From: Hippopus hippopus
Taxonomy: Eukaryota > Mollusca > Bivalvia > Cardiida > Cardiidae
Reading direction: 5' to 3'
NCBI GenBank assembly: GCA_946811185.2
Contig: OX328112.1
Coordinates: 3,038,001-3,102,000 of the forward strand
Length of the DNA stretch: 64,000 bases
Of the stretch, positions 55,207-64,000 are shown in pieces. The position numbers were made by a program, and so were the translations under genes. Under the pieces are notes generated by a model, which was not told where the DNA came from, did no database searches, and saw nothing but the letters and a program-made list of their open reading frames with translations. The stretch's first letter is position 1, and each line of letters begins with the position of its first letter.

Positions 55207-55479
55207 CTGTAATATCAAACAAGTAAACAAAAACCTGCTCAGCACACAGGACGAACTGACTTAAATGCTCACCTCAACAATGGGGTATTGTCCGAGGCTC
55301 AACACGTGCACGTGAAAACTCGTGAGCTCAACATCGTTACTCCATTGTGTCTTTCACAACTAGTTTGATATCAATGGTCACTGTACATTAAGATCCGACT
55401 TCACAGAAAGTGCTGTCTGGTCTAAGCTCTTCACTGGCCACCGTTCCGCAGACATTTTTGACAAAAAAAAAAAAAACTT

Positions 55480-55795
55480 TAACACAGCAAATACTGACAT
55501 GGGCCGAAACTTTTCGTTATCTTTTAGTTTTCTGCATGTCAAAGGATCATTCTACCTATGAATCAGTCGGTTGTTTAAAAAAAAATGTATTTTATGGATT
55601 GATGATTATGTGATGACTTGCTTGGTATAATGCATGGCAGAGATGCATTAAGCCCCGTTTTGCCAGAGCATGGTTCGTATTTTAGAGAAAATATCTGATT
55701 GTCGGACATTGTAGATTTAAGAGCAGACTGTGCAGTCTGATCTACACTGTCCGCAAAAAATGTCAGTGAGTCGCGCATAGCAGCCAAAGGGTTAA
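55480..55795. repeat. GAGCCATGCTCTG MITE right part plus GATC-type MITE
   Basis: 55480-55680 ends GCCAGAGCATGGTTCGT; 55690-55795 has the core TGCAGTCTGATCTACACTGT and ends CAGCCAAAGGGTTAAG. Confidence 0.78.
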
Positions 55796-55850
55796 GGGTT
55801 ACCCTATTCGAGCCTTATATCAATGAAAGGCAAGTTTTCAATCGGGAAAG

Positions 55851-56150
55851 AGCAGCCTGCATAGCTCATTTGGTAGAGCGTAGGACTCGTGATCATGAGG
55901 GTGTGGGTTCGTTTCCCACGGCTGGCCATCTAAAATTACTAATGGTCTTTAGGATGAGACGTTAAACCGAGGTCCCGTGTGACGGTGCTATACACTGAGC
56001 ACGTTAAAGAACCAGGCGTAACTTAGGATGAGTTTCGTCCTGTATCTGCACTATCCCCCGTAACAATACTAACAGCCTTGGGGGGGGGGGCGTCGCCCAT
56101 ATGGGCAACCGGTGGCGACGATAAATAAACGTAAATTCAATCAATCAATC
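55851..56150 (+). repeat. tRNA-headed SINE with conserved molluscan core
   Basis: Head GCATAGCTCATTTGGTAGAG, GTGGGTTCGTTTCCCACGG, then the core GATGAGACGTTAAACCGAGG and GTCCCGTGTG, a G-run, and an AATC tail. The core resembles a widespread central domain of mollusc SINEs; I recall it as Nin-type but cannot confirm. Confidence 0.88.
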
Positions 56151-56239
56151 GGAAAATATCCCTGGCTATTTATCTATCGCTATATCGAAGCTTCTTTCTT
56201 GTTCAATGAATATATCACAAACTAGCCATAAGTGTAGAG

Positions 56240-56699
56240 CATAGATCAATCTGGACAACTGTAAAGTCTTATCTTGATCGACATTGTCTGCAAAACCAAT
56301 ATTTTAGCACTCTTACGGATAAACTCTACCAGATGACGAAATTTTAGACTGTTCGAAATAGAATGCATTTGCAGACGACAAGTAGATCTGGTGGAACTTA
56401 TCACTGAAAAGGTAAAAATTATTGTCGGAAAAGGAGAAAATAGTTGCTCTTTGGGAGCATACAGAAACCGGAAAGTTTAACCCTTTACCAAACAATCCCA
56501 GGTTTTTACAACCCTGTAGAAAGGGCCTTTTGAAAACATTGCGGAAAAAGGAGAAAGTGCTGGTAACCGGCATTTTCTCCTTTTCCCACAATGTTTTCTA
56601 CCCTGACATATTGCACCATTTGAGCTTCACAGAAATTGCCGTCTGCAAATTCTTTCAATTTGGTAAAGGCTAAAATTTTATCATGTGGTAAAGGGTTAA
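56240..56699. repeat. Hairpin MITEs, one partial and one full
   Basis: 56320-56445 partial; 56477-56699 full (TTAACCCTTTACCAAACAAT to GTGGTAAAGGGTTAAA, hairpin 56535-56595). A GATC-type core scrap precedes them. Confidence 0.88.
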
Positions 56700-56970
56700 A
56701 AGGAAAAGCAGCTAACCCTGTCCAATAGAATCTCTCTCGGTCTCGCTTAGTAGGGATCTTGACCAATCTGTCTCAGTCCTGCCTCTGTGCCATTAATAAT
56801 TATTTTAGATAAATATTTTTGTAAAATTGTAGACATTTGATTTTGTTAGAGTCTATTAGGCTGTTTTTGTACATGTCACATGACCACAAGTCTGCTAATA
56901 AAATAAGTTTTTGTATCACAAGATACGTATAAGAATACGTTATAAAGTATGGCTATGCAGGGATCGTATA

Positions 56971-57560
56971 TACGAGGGTTGTCGCAGAAATAAAAGGACT
57001 TTTCTTGCAGCTGCTTTATTGTCGGGCGCATACACATATATTTTTGCTTGAATACAGTTCAGCATGTCTGCTCCCGAAACGTGTACTCCAAATGAAATTT
57101 TATCTGACGTACTTTGAAATATGCAGAGTTTCCAAGGTAACGGTAAAGGTAGGCGGCGCACGCCGGTTTCAATAACGCAAAGATAACATTTGCTTGTTCA
57201 CATGTCCCTCTAATCATCCTTACGTTTTGTTTTTGCGCGAGAAAGTTCGGCTGCACAATATGTGGCGTTATGACGTCATTTCCTGTTTATTTGAGCGCCA
57301 TAGCATTTCCGTTAGCTGAGATACAGCGTTTTTCATCACGTGAGAGTCTACGGAGAAAAAACGTCATGTCGTCCACAGCAGATGTCAAGTTGCAGGCGGT
57401 AATCTAGTTTTGTCAAGCGCTCGGTAAAACACCTACAAAGACCTACCAACTTGTTCAGGAAGCGGACGAGTAATATGAATATAGGCAAAGCCTAAAGGCG
57501 AGCAGCGCTGCAAGTTTTTGCTACTTTCATAGAAGTAAATCTTCTTATCAAATACCTACA
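56971..57560 (+). mobile_element. Truncated second mariner
   Basis: Starts TACGAGGGTTGTCGCAGAAA after TATA, the mariner end signature. From about 57366 a frame reads MSSTADVKLQAVI, then FCQALGKTPTKTYQLVQEAD, the mariner helix-turn-helix start, broken by stops. The catalytic part and right end are not found, so it is 3'-truncated. Confidence 0.7.
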
Positions 57561-58830
57561 AATTATATAGGGGGTAAATCTAGATCTATCTCAGATTTTT
57601 GAGTCAGGCACAAGACGAACCACCAAGCTACCTGACCAGGCAATTCATTTCAGAATTAGGCAAAGGTATTAAGAATGTGAATTGATCAATATTGTGCATC
57701 CATTCATATAGGATTGTTTTCAAATTAGTATGATGATGTCGTATTTGATAGCACAGGGGATTTTCTTCCTTTCCTGCGGGGCAGAATTTCGGCCCCATTC
57801 CCAATTGCAAAAAGTGTATTTTTTTCCCAATTCCATAAAATAAAATTCCCAATTAGACGCTAGAAAAAGAAAACAGTCTGGGTGTATCAGCCAGGGTTTT
57901 CCCTGACACACAAATTTGCGGGCATGGACCACAGTTCATGACTTCTACATTTATCAATGGATTTCAAAAAAAAAAACTTGCACACTTGTTCTCCTTAACA
58001 AGTACTAGTGTCATGCGAAAAGTTTGTTTCGATACGCTCAACGTCAAGGTCACAGTTGAAGGTCAGATGTTTAAATTGACTGTTCAACCCAGTTTTACAT
58101 CCTGCTCAGCAGAATTGTGATGTGAAGGTACAGTTTTGGTTTTTAAAAAGACTCATCCAAAGAACTATGCCAGAGAATATTGAGGCTGCAACCTACCCTT
58201 CAACTATAGTCCAGTGTGAAAATATTCGATTCAATTTGTTCCTGTCTCATAGAGGAAGTCCAACAAAGTAATTATTATTGCTATATTTCTCACTCTCATT
58301 CCTCAAGTTAAGATCTTCATAATCCTGAGTATAAGTAACCCTCAGTTGAAAGATTAAGGAAAACGCTGAATAAAAAGTTTTCTACCATATGCAATACAAA
58401 CTATATAATTTATTGTCTGCATATTGCTTTCAACTTGGACCAGTCCTCAATTTTGTTATCAGGTATAAATAATCTTTTATCTGCTTGGCTGTATATATAA
58501 CAAACCTTCTTAACCCTGTGTAAGCTGTTATCCAAAACAACAATTTTCTGTAATACCTATTGATTCACTCATATGACATATCTGTGACCAATACCATTTA
58601 GCGGGGGCATCTGTGTCTCTGACACACATATTTCTAGTTTCCACAATGTTTTCAAAAGCCTTCTTTCTTAAGGTTGTTAATGATTGATCAAAAGAATGGT
58701 GTCAAAAAAAAAAAAAATGGTTTTAACATTTTTTTTTGTCATATCATGGTAACAGCTCACATATTCATGTATTTATTTGGGTTTACCAGTATACTAGGCT
58801 AGGCCTCTGAAGTGTCTTGCTCAAGAAAAC
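57560..58830. other. Unassigned stretch
   Basis: No supported gene. Faint hairpin-MITE traces near 58330-58460 and 58635-58680. Short ORFs on both strands lack any recognisable motif. Confidence 0.4.
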
Positions 58831-58838
58831 TCCCTTAA

Positions 58839-59018
58839 TTAACCCTTTCCCAAACAATCCCAGGTTTTCATGACCCTGAGAAAGAGGCCTTTTAAAAACA
58901 TTGTGGGAAAAAGAGAAAATGCTGGTAACTTTCAATTTTTGGTTCCCATGTATTTTGTCGTCTGCAAGTGCTTTCAATTTGGAGAAGTCTAGAATTTTGT
59001 CGTTTGGTAAAGAGTTAA
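58839..59018. repeat. Hairpin MITE lacking the right stem
   Basis: TTAACCCTTTCCCAAACAAT to TTTGGTAAAGAGTTAA; the sequence jumps from CTGGTAACT to the right arm. Lost stem as at 25115-25329. Confidence 0.88.
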
Positions 59019-59904
59019 ATTAGGGTTGTTAAAAAATGTAATTGTTTGGTAAGGGATAAAGGCAAAAAAACTGACAACCCAAAATGTTGACCCAATAAAA
59101 CTTGGATATAAAGACAAAAGAATGGCATGTGGGTGCTAATGCTCAACTGTAAGTGCTTGATTTTCAATGAAAATTATCAGTCAAAAAAGGGGCGTAACTT
59201 TGTCTAAAGAACTTCCATAGTTACATGCCCTTGTAATATAGGTTCCCCTTGTGATAGTTAACAACTTGTTCAAGTCTGAAGTAAATATCTTCAAGAAAAA
59301 TTGGGAAAAAAAGTTCTTGCTCAACGACAATGACAACACAAGGTTTATGACAGTAACTTGTCCGAAACCAGCTGAGCTAATGGAACAAATGATTACAGGT
59401 CAAAGGTCACTCATATTTCATTGTACTACTTCAGGAAAATATGTTGCCACATTTAGGGTGGACCTGGTCGTTACAAGAACCTTCTTCTCAAAACTGGCAA
59501 ACTGAAAGGATATGACGCCTATGACGGTGCACCATTTACAGAAAAAACCAGGGAGGGGCGTGTCAAGTTCTTAGATTTGACACTCCCACAGTATGGACTC
59601 CCGCTCTATGATTGGGTGATGAGTTTTAGAAGTTGCAGAACATATTCCCGCCCAGTTTGAAAGTATCTATATAGACAATGTTGTGAGACATGCAAAAGAG
59701 GGAGTAGTTTTAAGCTGGGCAAAATTAGGTAAAACTTCTATGTGCTCTATAGCTAAGTCTAAGAAGCAGTTTTTTAGACTGATCTACAGTATAAGCATTT
59801 CAAGTGGACAATTTGATTATAGCTATATAGCTGGTAGGATTTGTTTTTGACAGATTAGAAAGAAATTACAAGTGTGCTTGTTCTAACACTTCCTACCAAG
59901 CCTG

Positions 59905-60060
59905 TTGGTAGCGTACAGAAGTTTAGAAGAAGGGGTGCTACTTCATATCCCCAATTCAGCCAATTTCTTTTTGAGGATCGATGACAGTCATTGCAGCAGA
60001 ATTCATTCCTCTCTCACCGCTGATCACTGTTTTGGCAATTGTTATGTTGGAAAGTAGTCA
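59905..60060 (+). repeat. SINE relic in methyltransferase intron
   Basis: CTGTTGGTAGCGTACAG head and CAGTCATTGCAGCAGAATTC body, between the two methyltransferase exons. Confidence 0.7.
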
Positions 60061-60221
60061 ATGTTTCAGCAATGTGTTGCTTTGAAATCTGTGCACATGT
60101 TGAAGTCTAATACTTTGTCACAATTGTGCAAAAAACGTGAGCCATGCCTTGCCATAGTGAAAAAATAAGAACATCCATCTGTCTATTGATCCTTTCTTCT
60201 TCTCTTTGCTTGTTCATCGCT

Positions 60222-60308
60222 CGCTTCCTTCCTTCCTTCCTTCCTTCATTCATTCATTCCTTCTTTCCTTCCTGCCTTCCTTCCTTCCTTCATTCATTCA
60301 TTCATTTT
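60222..60308. repeat. CTTC / ATTC microsatellite
   Basis: Tetranucleotide runs alternating CTTC and ATTC, ending 23 bp before methyltransferase exon 2. They may act as its pyrimidine tract. Confidence 0.95.
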
Positions 60309-60639
60309 CACTGAAAATCTCTCATTCTAGGTCAACAAGGATATTCTCACGTCAACAATCGACCATTTACGTATGTGAAGGCTTCGAAAAACTGGGGTTT
60401 GAACGTGACGAGGAAAATTCCTAAAAATTACAGAAAGCTGCCAAACTTGAATGGTTACAGTGGAATACAAATGTTTACAGATGCAAGGACCTTTCTAATA
60501 CAGAGCACCTCAAAACATTTGAAACTTGAAACTTCATACAATGCTAGTTAAATAGGCTCTATTCAATTCTAAATCATATCATTGTATTGTTTCATGCATT
60601 TTCTCTGTTTGTTTGTATTGGATTTTAATGTTTTTTAAC

Positions 60640-60865
60640 AGCTTACGTCATATCATAGCAGTCAGAGCATCTACACGTGTTTCCTGGCTTTCTCACACCA
60701 ATACTGGCACAATTTTGCTTCCAAGTCACTGATCACTTTTCTCACATGCATCAGAGATGAGAGGCCAAAGAGCGATGGAAAGAACTTTGCCTCAACCAGG
60801 TATTGAACTCACCAACACCAGGTCACAAATCAGATACTCCAACCACTGAGCTAACCGTCTGGGCT
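60640..60865 (-). repeat. SINE of the CAGTGGTTAGCG type, minus copy
   Basis: GTTTCCTGGCTTTCTCACAC body, head reversed at CAACCACTGAGCTAACC. Confidence 0.82.
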
Positions 60866-60949
60866 CTGCATTTGCAATAAACGAACCTTTGAAACATTGT
60901 GGCAAACGCAGTAATTCAGGGTTTCTTCCGTCTGTATTTTCAAAATTCA

Positions 60950-61682
60950 TTTGAACTCTTTACTAAACAACACAGTGTTTTAACTGATCTGAAGAAGAAG
61001 GCATTTGAAAGTATTGTAAGAAAACCAGCATTCCCAGGTTTTTTTTACTGTATGCACACATTGCTTTCTATCATGTCACCTTTTAACTCTCAAGTTACCA
61101 AACAACAAAATTATAGACCGGTCCAAATTGAAAGCAGTTGCAGACAACAAAATTAAAGTGACTCAAAAATTGAAATTTGTTTTGGGAAGAGTAAAAAACA
61201 TTGTGGGAAAAGGAGAAAATGCTGTTACCAGCATTTTCTCCTTTTCCCACAATGTTTTCAAAAGGCTTATTTCACAGAGTCGTGAAAACCAGGGATTGTT
61301 TGGTAAGTTAAAACTGTAAAAATGTTATTTCAAACTTAATTTTTTAGAGAAAAAATGTCTCCTTATTGGACAGAGTATATCCAAGATCAGACTGCAGGTA
61401 CTGTGCAGTCTGATCCTGATCTAATCTGTCGGCAAAGGGTCAGTGCACTTGGCAGCTTAACTCTACCACACGACAAAATTTTAGACTGGTCCAAATTTAA
61501 AGCACTTAATGATGACAAAATAAACACAACTCAAAAATTGAAATTTGTTCCCAGCAGGGTATAAACATTGTGGGAATAGGAGAAAATACTGGTTACCAGC
61601 ATTTCCTCCTTTTCCCACAATGTTTTCAAAAGCGTTCTATCTCAGGGTTGTAAAAACCAGGGATTGTTTGGTGAAGGGTTGA
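60950..61682. repeat. Three hairpin MITEs and a GATC-type MITE
   Basis: 60950-61060 degraded; 61083-61310 full; 61345-61458 GATC-type MITE (CCAAGATCAGACTGCAGGTA) whose end holds the next hairpin MITE at 61459-61682, entering at GGCAGCTTAA. Confidence 0.85.
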
Positions 61683-61799
61683 GGATTAAAAATTCTTGTG
61701 TGCTACATTTACCCATAAACAATTAAATAAATGAAACAAATTGGTATTCAATAGTGAAATCCCAAATCTTCCAATTGCAAAATTGATTTTGCTGGAAAG

Positions 61800-62186
61800 A
61801 AAACACTGTTTTGGACGGGGTAGATCAAAGATCACATTGTATATTTGTGCAGCATGATCTTGATCTACACCATCTGAAACTGTCTGAAAAGAGCCCAAAG
61901 TCATTCTTAGCCTAAGGGTTGAATTTGTCGATAAATGCTGGATATATTAAATGGCTTGCAACACGCGAAAAGGGGCATTTGGACATTTGCGTAAAGTGTC
62001 GTCTGCGCAGGCTAATCCGAATTGACACTTTCCGTTTTTATGTAATTTTCTGTTTTGCACAAGTCTACTGTAATACAAAATCTAATGTAGTCGTAAAATG
62101 CCGTCTCAGATTAGCCTGCTCAGACTGCGCAGGCTGGATTTTGCGCAAATGTCCGAATGCCCCTTTTTGCATGTTGCAAGCCATAT
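61800..62186. repeat. GATC-type MITE and GC-rich MITE
   Basis: 61800-61921 (GGTAGATCAAAGATCACATT, end CTTAGCCTAAGGGTTGAA) and 61951-62186 (ATGGCTTGCAACACGCGAAA to GCAAGCCATAT, both arms internally shortened). Confidence 0.85.
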
Positions 62187-62209
62187 GGGCTTACTCACAC
62201 TTTTCTATT

Positions 62210-62410
62210 TCAAATAATGTGGTTATGAGGTAGAGCGTCAGCCTCGTAACCATAAGGTCCTGAGTTCGATACCCGGGAGTGGGTGTCAACTTCGGGATTT
62301 TTCATTTGCCCACACATTCGGCGCGAGTACTGGTGTACTTCCCAGGAAGCAGAGTCAAGAGAGATTAGTGTAAGTTGTAAGAACTTGTTTCTCAGTTGAT
62401 ATAAAATAAA
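62210..62410 (+). repeat. tRNA-derived SINE (GGTAGAGCGTCAGCCTCG)
   Basis: GGTAGAGCGTCAGCCTCGTA and GAGTTCGATACCCGGGAG are near-perfect A and B boxes. The body ends ATATAAAATAAATATG. A minus copy lies at 27235-27410. Confidence 0.85.
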
Positions 62411-62415
62411 TATGT

Positions 62416-63554
62416 TTAACTCTTTACCACACCATCCCGACTTTTAACGACCTTGAGAAAGAAGCCTTTTGAAAACATTATAAAGAAAGAAAGAAAATGC
62501 TGGTAACCAGCATTTTCTCCTTTCCCCACAATGTTTTCTACCGTTCCCAAAACAAATTTCAATTTTTGAGCCACATTTATTTTGTCGTCTGCAAGTGCTT
62601 TCAATTTGAACAAGTCTAAAATTTTGTCGTTTGGTAAAGAGTTAAACTAAACTTTTCTATTTTCACAGAGTAACCGGTGTTCATTTTGGTCAAATATGTC
62701 ATCTGGAGATCCTTTATAGAGGGACAAATCTTACCCCTTGAAGCACCCAAAAGACCCAGCAGAATTTTTCAGTCTAGAATAACACCCAGATAATTGTAAT
62801 TTCATGGTTGCTTTGATGTACAATGAATTAATAAAATGATGTTTTATGGCGCATGGACAGCGCTTTGGTCATTTAGCGGGCATATCTATATTAACTCTTT
62901 GCCAAATAGTCCTAAGTTTTAATGACCCAGGGGAAGAATCCTTACGAGAACATTGTGGGAAAAGGAGAAAATGCTGGTAACCAGCATTTTCTCCTTTTCC
63001 AAAAATGTTTTCTAACCTTTCAAAGAAAAAATTCCTAACTTGTGGAACCTTTGAATTTTTGTTGTTACTTTGGATAAGTCTAAATTTTTGTCGTTTGGTA
63101 GAGTTAAATGATGATAACAGTGGATTTTTTTAGCTAAAACAGATTTGAACGAAATGATAACAATAAGAAAGAGTTGATTTAAGATGGATTATGTGTGACC
63201 TTGTATGTATAAAAGACATTATTTAGTTATACAGGGCAATCCCTATCTACTCAAAAGCTTTTGTGTACAGTGTTTCAGCAAGCAGACAGTGTAGATTAAA
63301 GATTTGACAATATACTTTATGCAGTCTAGTGTTGATCTACACAGATTGCAAAGGCTTTCACGACCCTGAGAATGAAGCCTTCTTAAAACATTGTGGGAAA
63401 GGAGAAAATGTTGGTAACCAGCAATTTATCCTTTTCTCACAATATTTTCTACCCTTCTGAAAACAAATTTCAATTTTTGAGTCAATTTTATTGTTTTCTG
63501 CTATTGCTTTCAGTTCCAACTAGTCTTAAATTTTGTCGTATGGTATAGTGTTAA
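62416..63554. repeat. Three hairpin MITEs
   Basis: 62416-62645 (full), 62891-63107 (full) and 63355-63554 (left end eroded, overlapping a GATC-type core at 63290-63350). All carry TTTTGTCGTTTGGTA-type right ends. Confidence 0.9.
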
Positions 63555-63669
63555 GAGTAAAAACTGAATCAGCTAGTATGGTAAAACCATATTTCCAAAA
63601 TAATTTTTGAAGGTCTAAAGTAGTCTGTGTTGTTATGGATAATAGGCCTACAAGTGTTTACCAACTTTC

Positions 63670-63995
63670 AACAGTATTTTGATTGATTGATTGATTGTAT
63701 AGTGTTAAATGCTATTTTCAACATTATTTCAGTTATATCCCAGCGGCAATTACACCTATCCATGCTTTCCTGGAGTTTCTTTTACCAGTACTCCGCACAA
63801 TTTTCTTTCCCAGCCAATGGCTGCTTTCCCACATAACCATCGTCGAAACAATGGTCAGCGGCGAGAGAGGAATGAACCCCCTCACAATGACTATCATCAA
63901 TCCTTGGAAAGACATTGGACCAGCCAGGGATTGAATCCACAACACCCTGTTCTCAAGTCCTGCATGCTATCGACTGAGCTACCGGGGCTTGGCTT
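63670..63995 (-). repeat. tRNA-headed SINE, minus strand, near complete
   Basis: Read on the minus strand, the head GGTAGCTCAGTCGATAGC and GGATTCAATCCCTGGC is followed by the GATGATAGTCATTGTGAG body and a GATT-repeat tail at 63682-63697. It is the most complete member of the family seen at 12205 and 33275. Confidence 0.88.
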
Positions 63996-64000
63996 TTCAG

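Larger units (their letters stand above)
59457..60529 (+). pseudogene. SAM-dependent methyltransferase-like gene, last two exons
   Basis: Two exons match a class I methyltransferase-like family common in aquatic invertebrates. Exon 1 (59457-59728) begins GGPGRYKNLLLKTGKLKGYD, the end of SAM-binding motif I, then FLDLTLPQYGLPLYDWVMS. A fourth T at 59634-59637 shifts the frame; beyond it LEVAEHIPAQFESIYIDN and RHAKEGVVLSWAKL are read. Exon 2 (60331-60529) gives GQQGYSHVNNRPFTYVK, loses one base near 60381, continues FEKLGFERDEENS, meets TAA at 60422-60424, then KLQKAAKLEWLQWNTNVYR and TGA at 60527. Splice phase (1 to 2) is kept. Three lesions mark a decayed copy, unless the indels are assembly errors. 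Confidence 0.75.

Noticed and set aside
55271..55345. Minus-strand stretch ELTSFHVHVLSLGQYPIVE with a GTGAGC donor as an upstream exon of the unidentified gene.
   Set aside because: It ends in phase 0 whereas the exon at 55206 needs phase 1, and it has no good acceptor or start. It may be a 5' untranslated exon, which cannot be shown.
59251..59456. ORF IVNNLFKSEVNIFKKNWEKK before the methyltransferase exon.
   Set aside because: It is in a different frame from GGPGRYK, overlaps the splice acceptor at 59456, and matches no part of the methyltransferase that I know.

Overview
This is a piece of an AT-rich, intron-rich animal genome packed with repeats. The tRNA-headed SINEs, palindromic MITEs and long arrays with AGCTCACC ends, together with the protein families present (strawberry notch, ROCO/death-domain, Mutator-like transposase, I-PpoI-type nuclease), point to a bivalve mollusc. 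The GGCTTGCAACACGCGAAAAG repeat recalls dreissenid mussels from memory only, so the species is a guess. No bacterial-style operon, CRISPR array, rRNA gene or stand-alone tRNA gene is visible.

Layout. 0.2-9.0 kb (+): exons of a WD40-repeat protein whose splice phases all agree. 13.1-33.2 kb (+): eight exons of a strawberry-notch (SBNO) helicase-family gene. They lack the N-terminal helicase half and the motif V/VI exon, and carry in-frame stops and phase breaks. 34.0-39.4 kb (+): the 3' part of a ROCO-type gene (COR end, Cys-cluster, death domain), with two in-frame TGA codons and a TA insertion that breaks the death domain. 50.0-55.2 kb (-): three phase-compatible exons of an unidentified gene. 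59.5-60.5 kb (+): last two exons of a SAM-dependent methyltransferase-like gene with three lesions. Introns survive in all of them, so these are genomic relics or fragments, not retrocopies. The alternative is that some indels are assembly errors.

Mobile DNA. The most striking object is a 5.0-kb composite unit (16629-21623). It has two direct 470-475 bp terminal repeats, each ending in short inverted repeats, and is flanked by TTAA inside an older MITE. Between the repeats lie a Mutator-like (PF20700-type) transposase on the minus strand and an I-PpoI-like His-Me finger nuclease on the plus strand, each broken by one small indel. Two mariner relics are also present. Over fifty copies or fragments of one hairpin MITE (ends TTAACYCTTTACCA) make up much of the rest, and several nested insertions show that it targets TTAA. 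Other families are a foldback element, a GC-rich MITE, a GAGCCATGCTCTG MITE, a GACAGTGTAGATC MITE, at least five tRNA-headed SINE types, three approximately 145-bp unit arrays and several minisatellites that grew out of MITE or SINE segments.

The host genes show no sign of working together. The window reads as a gene-fragment graveyard shaped by TTAA-targeting elements.
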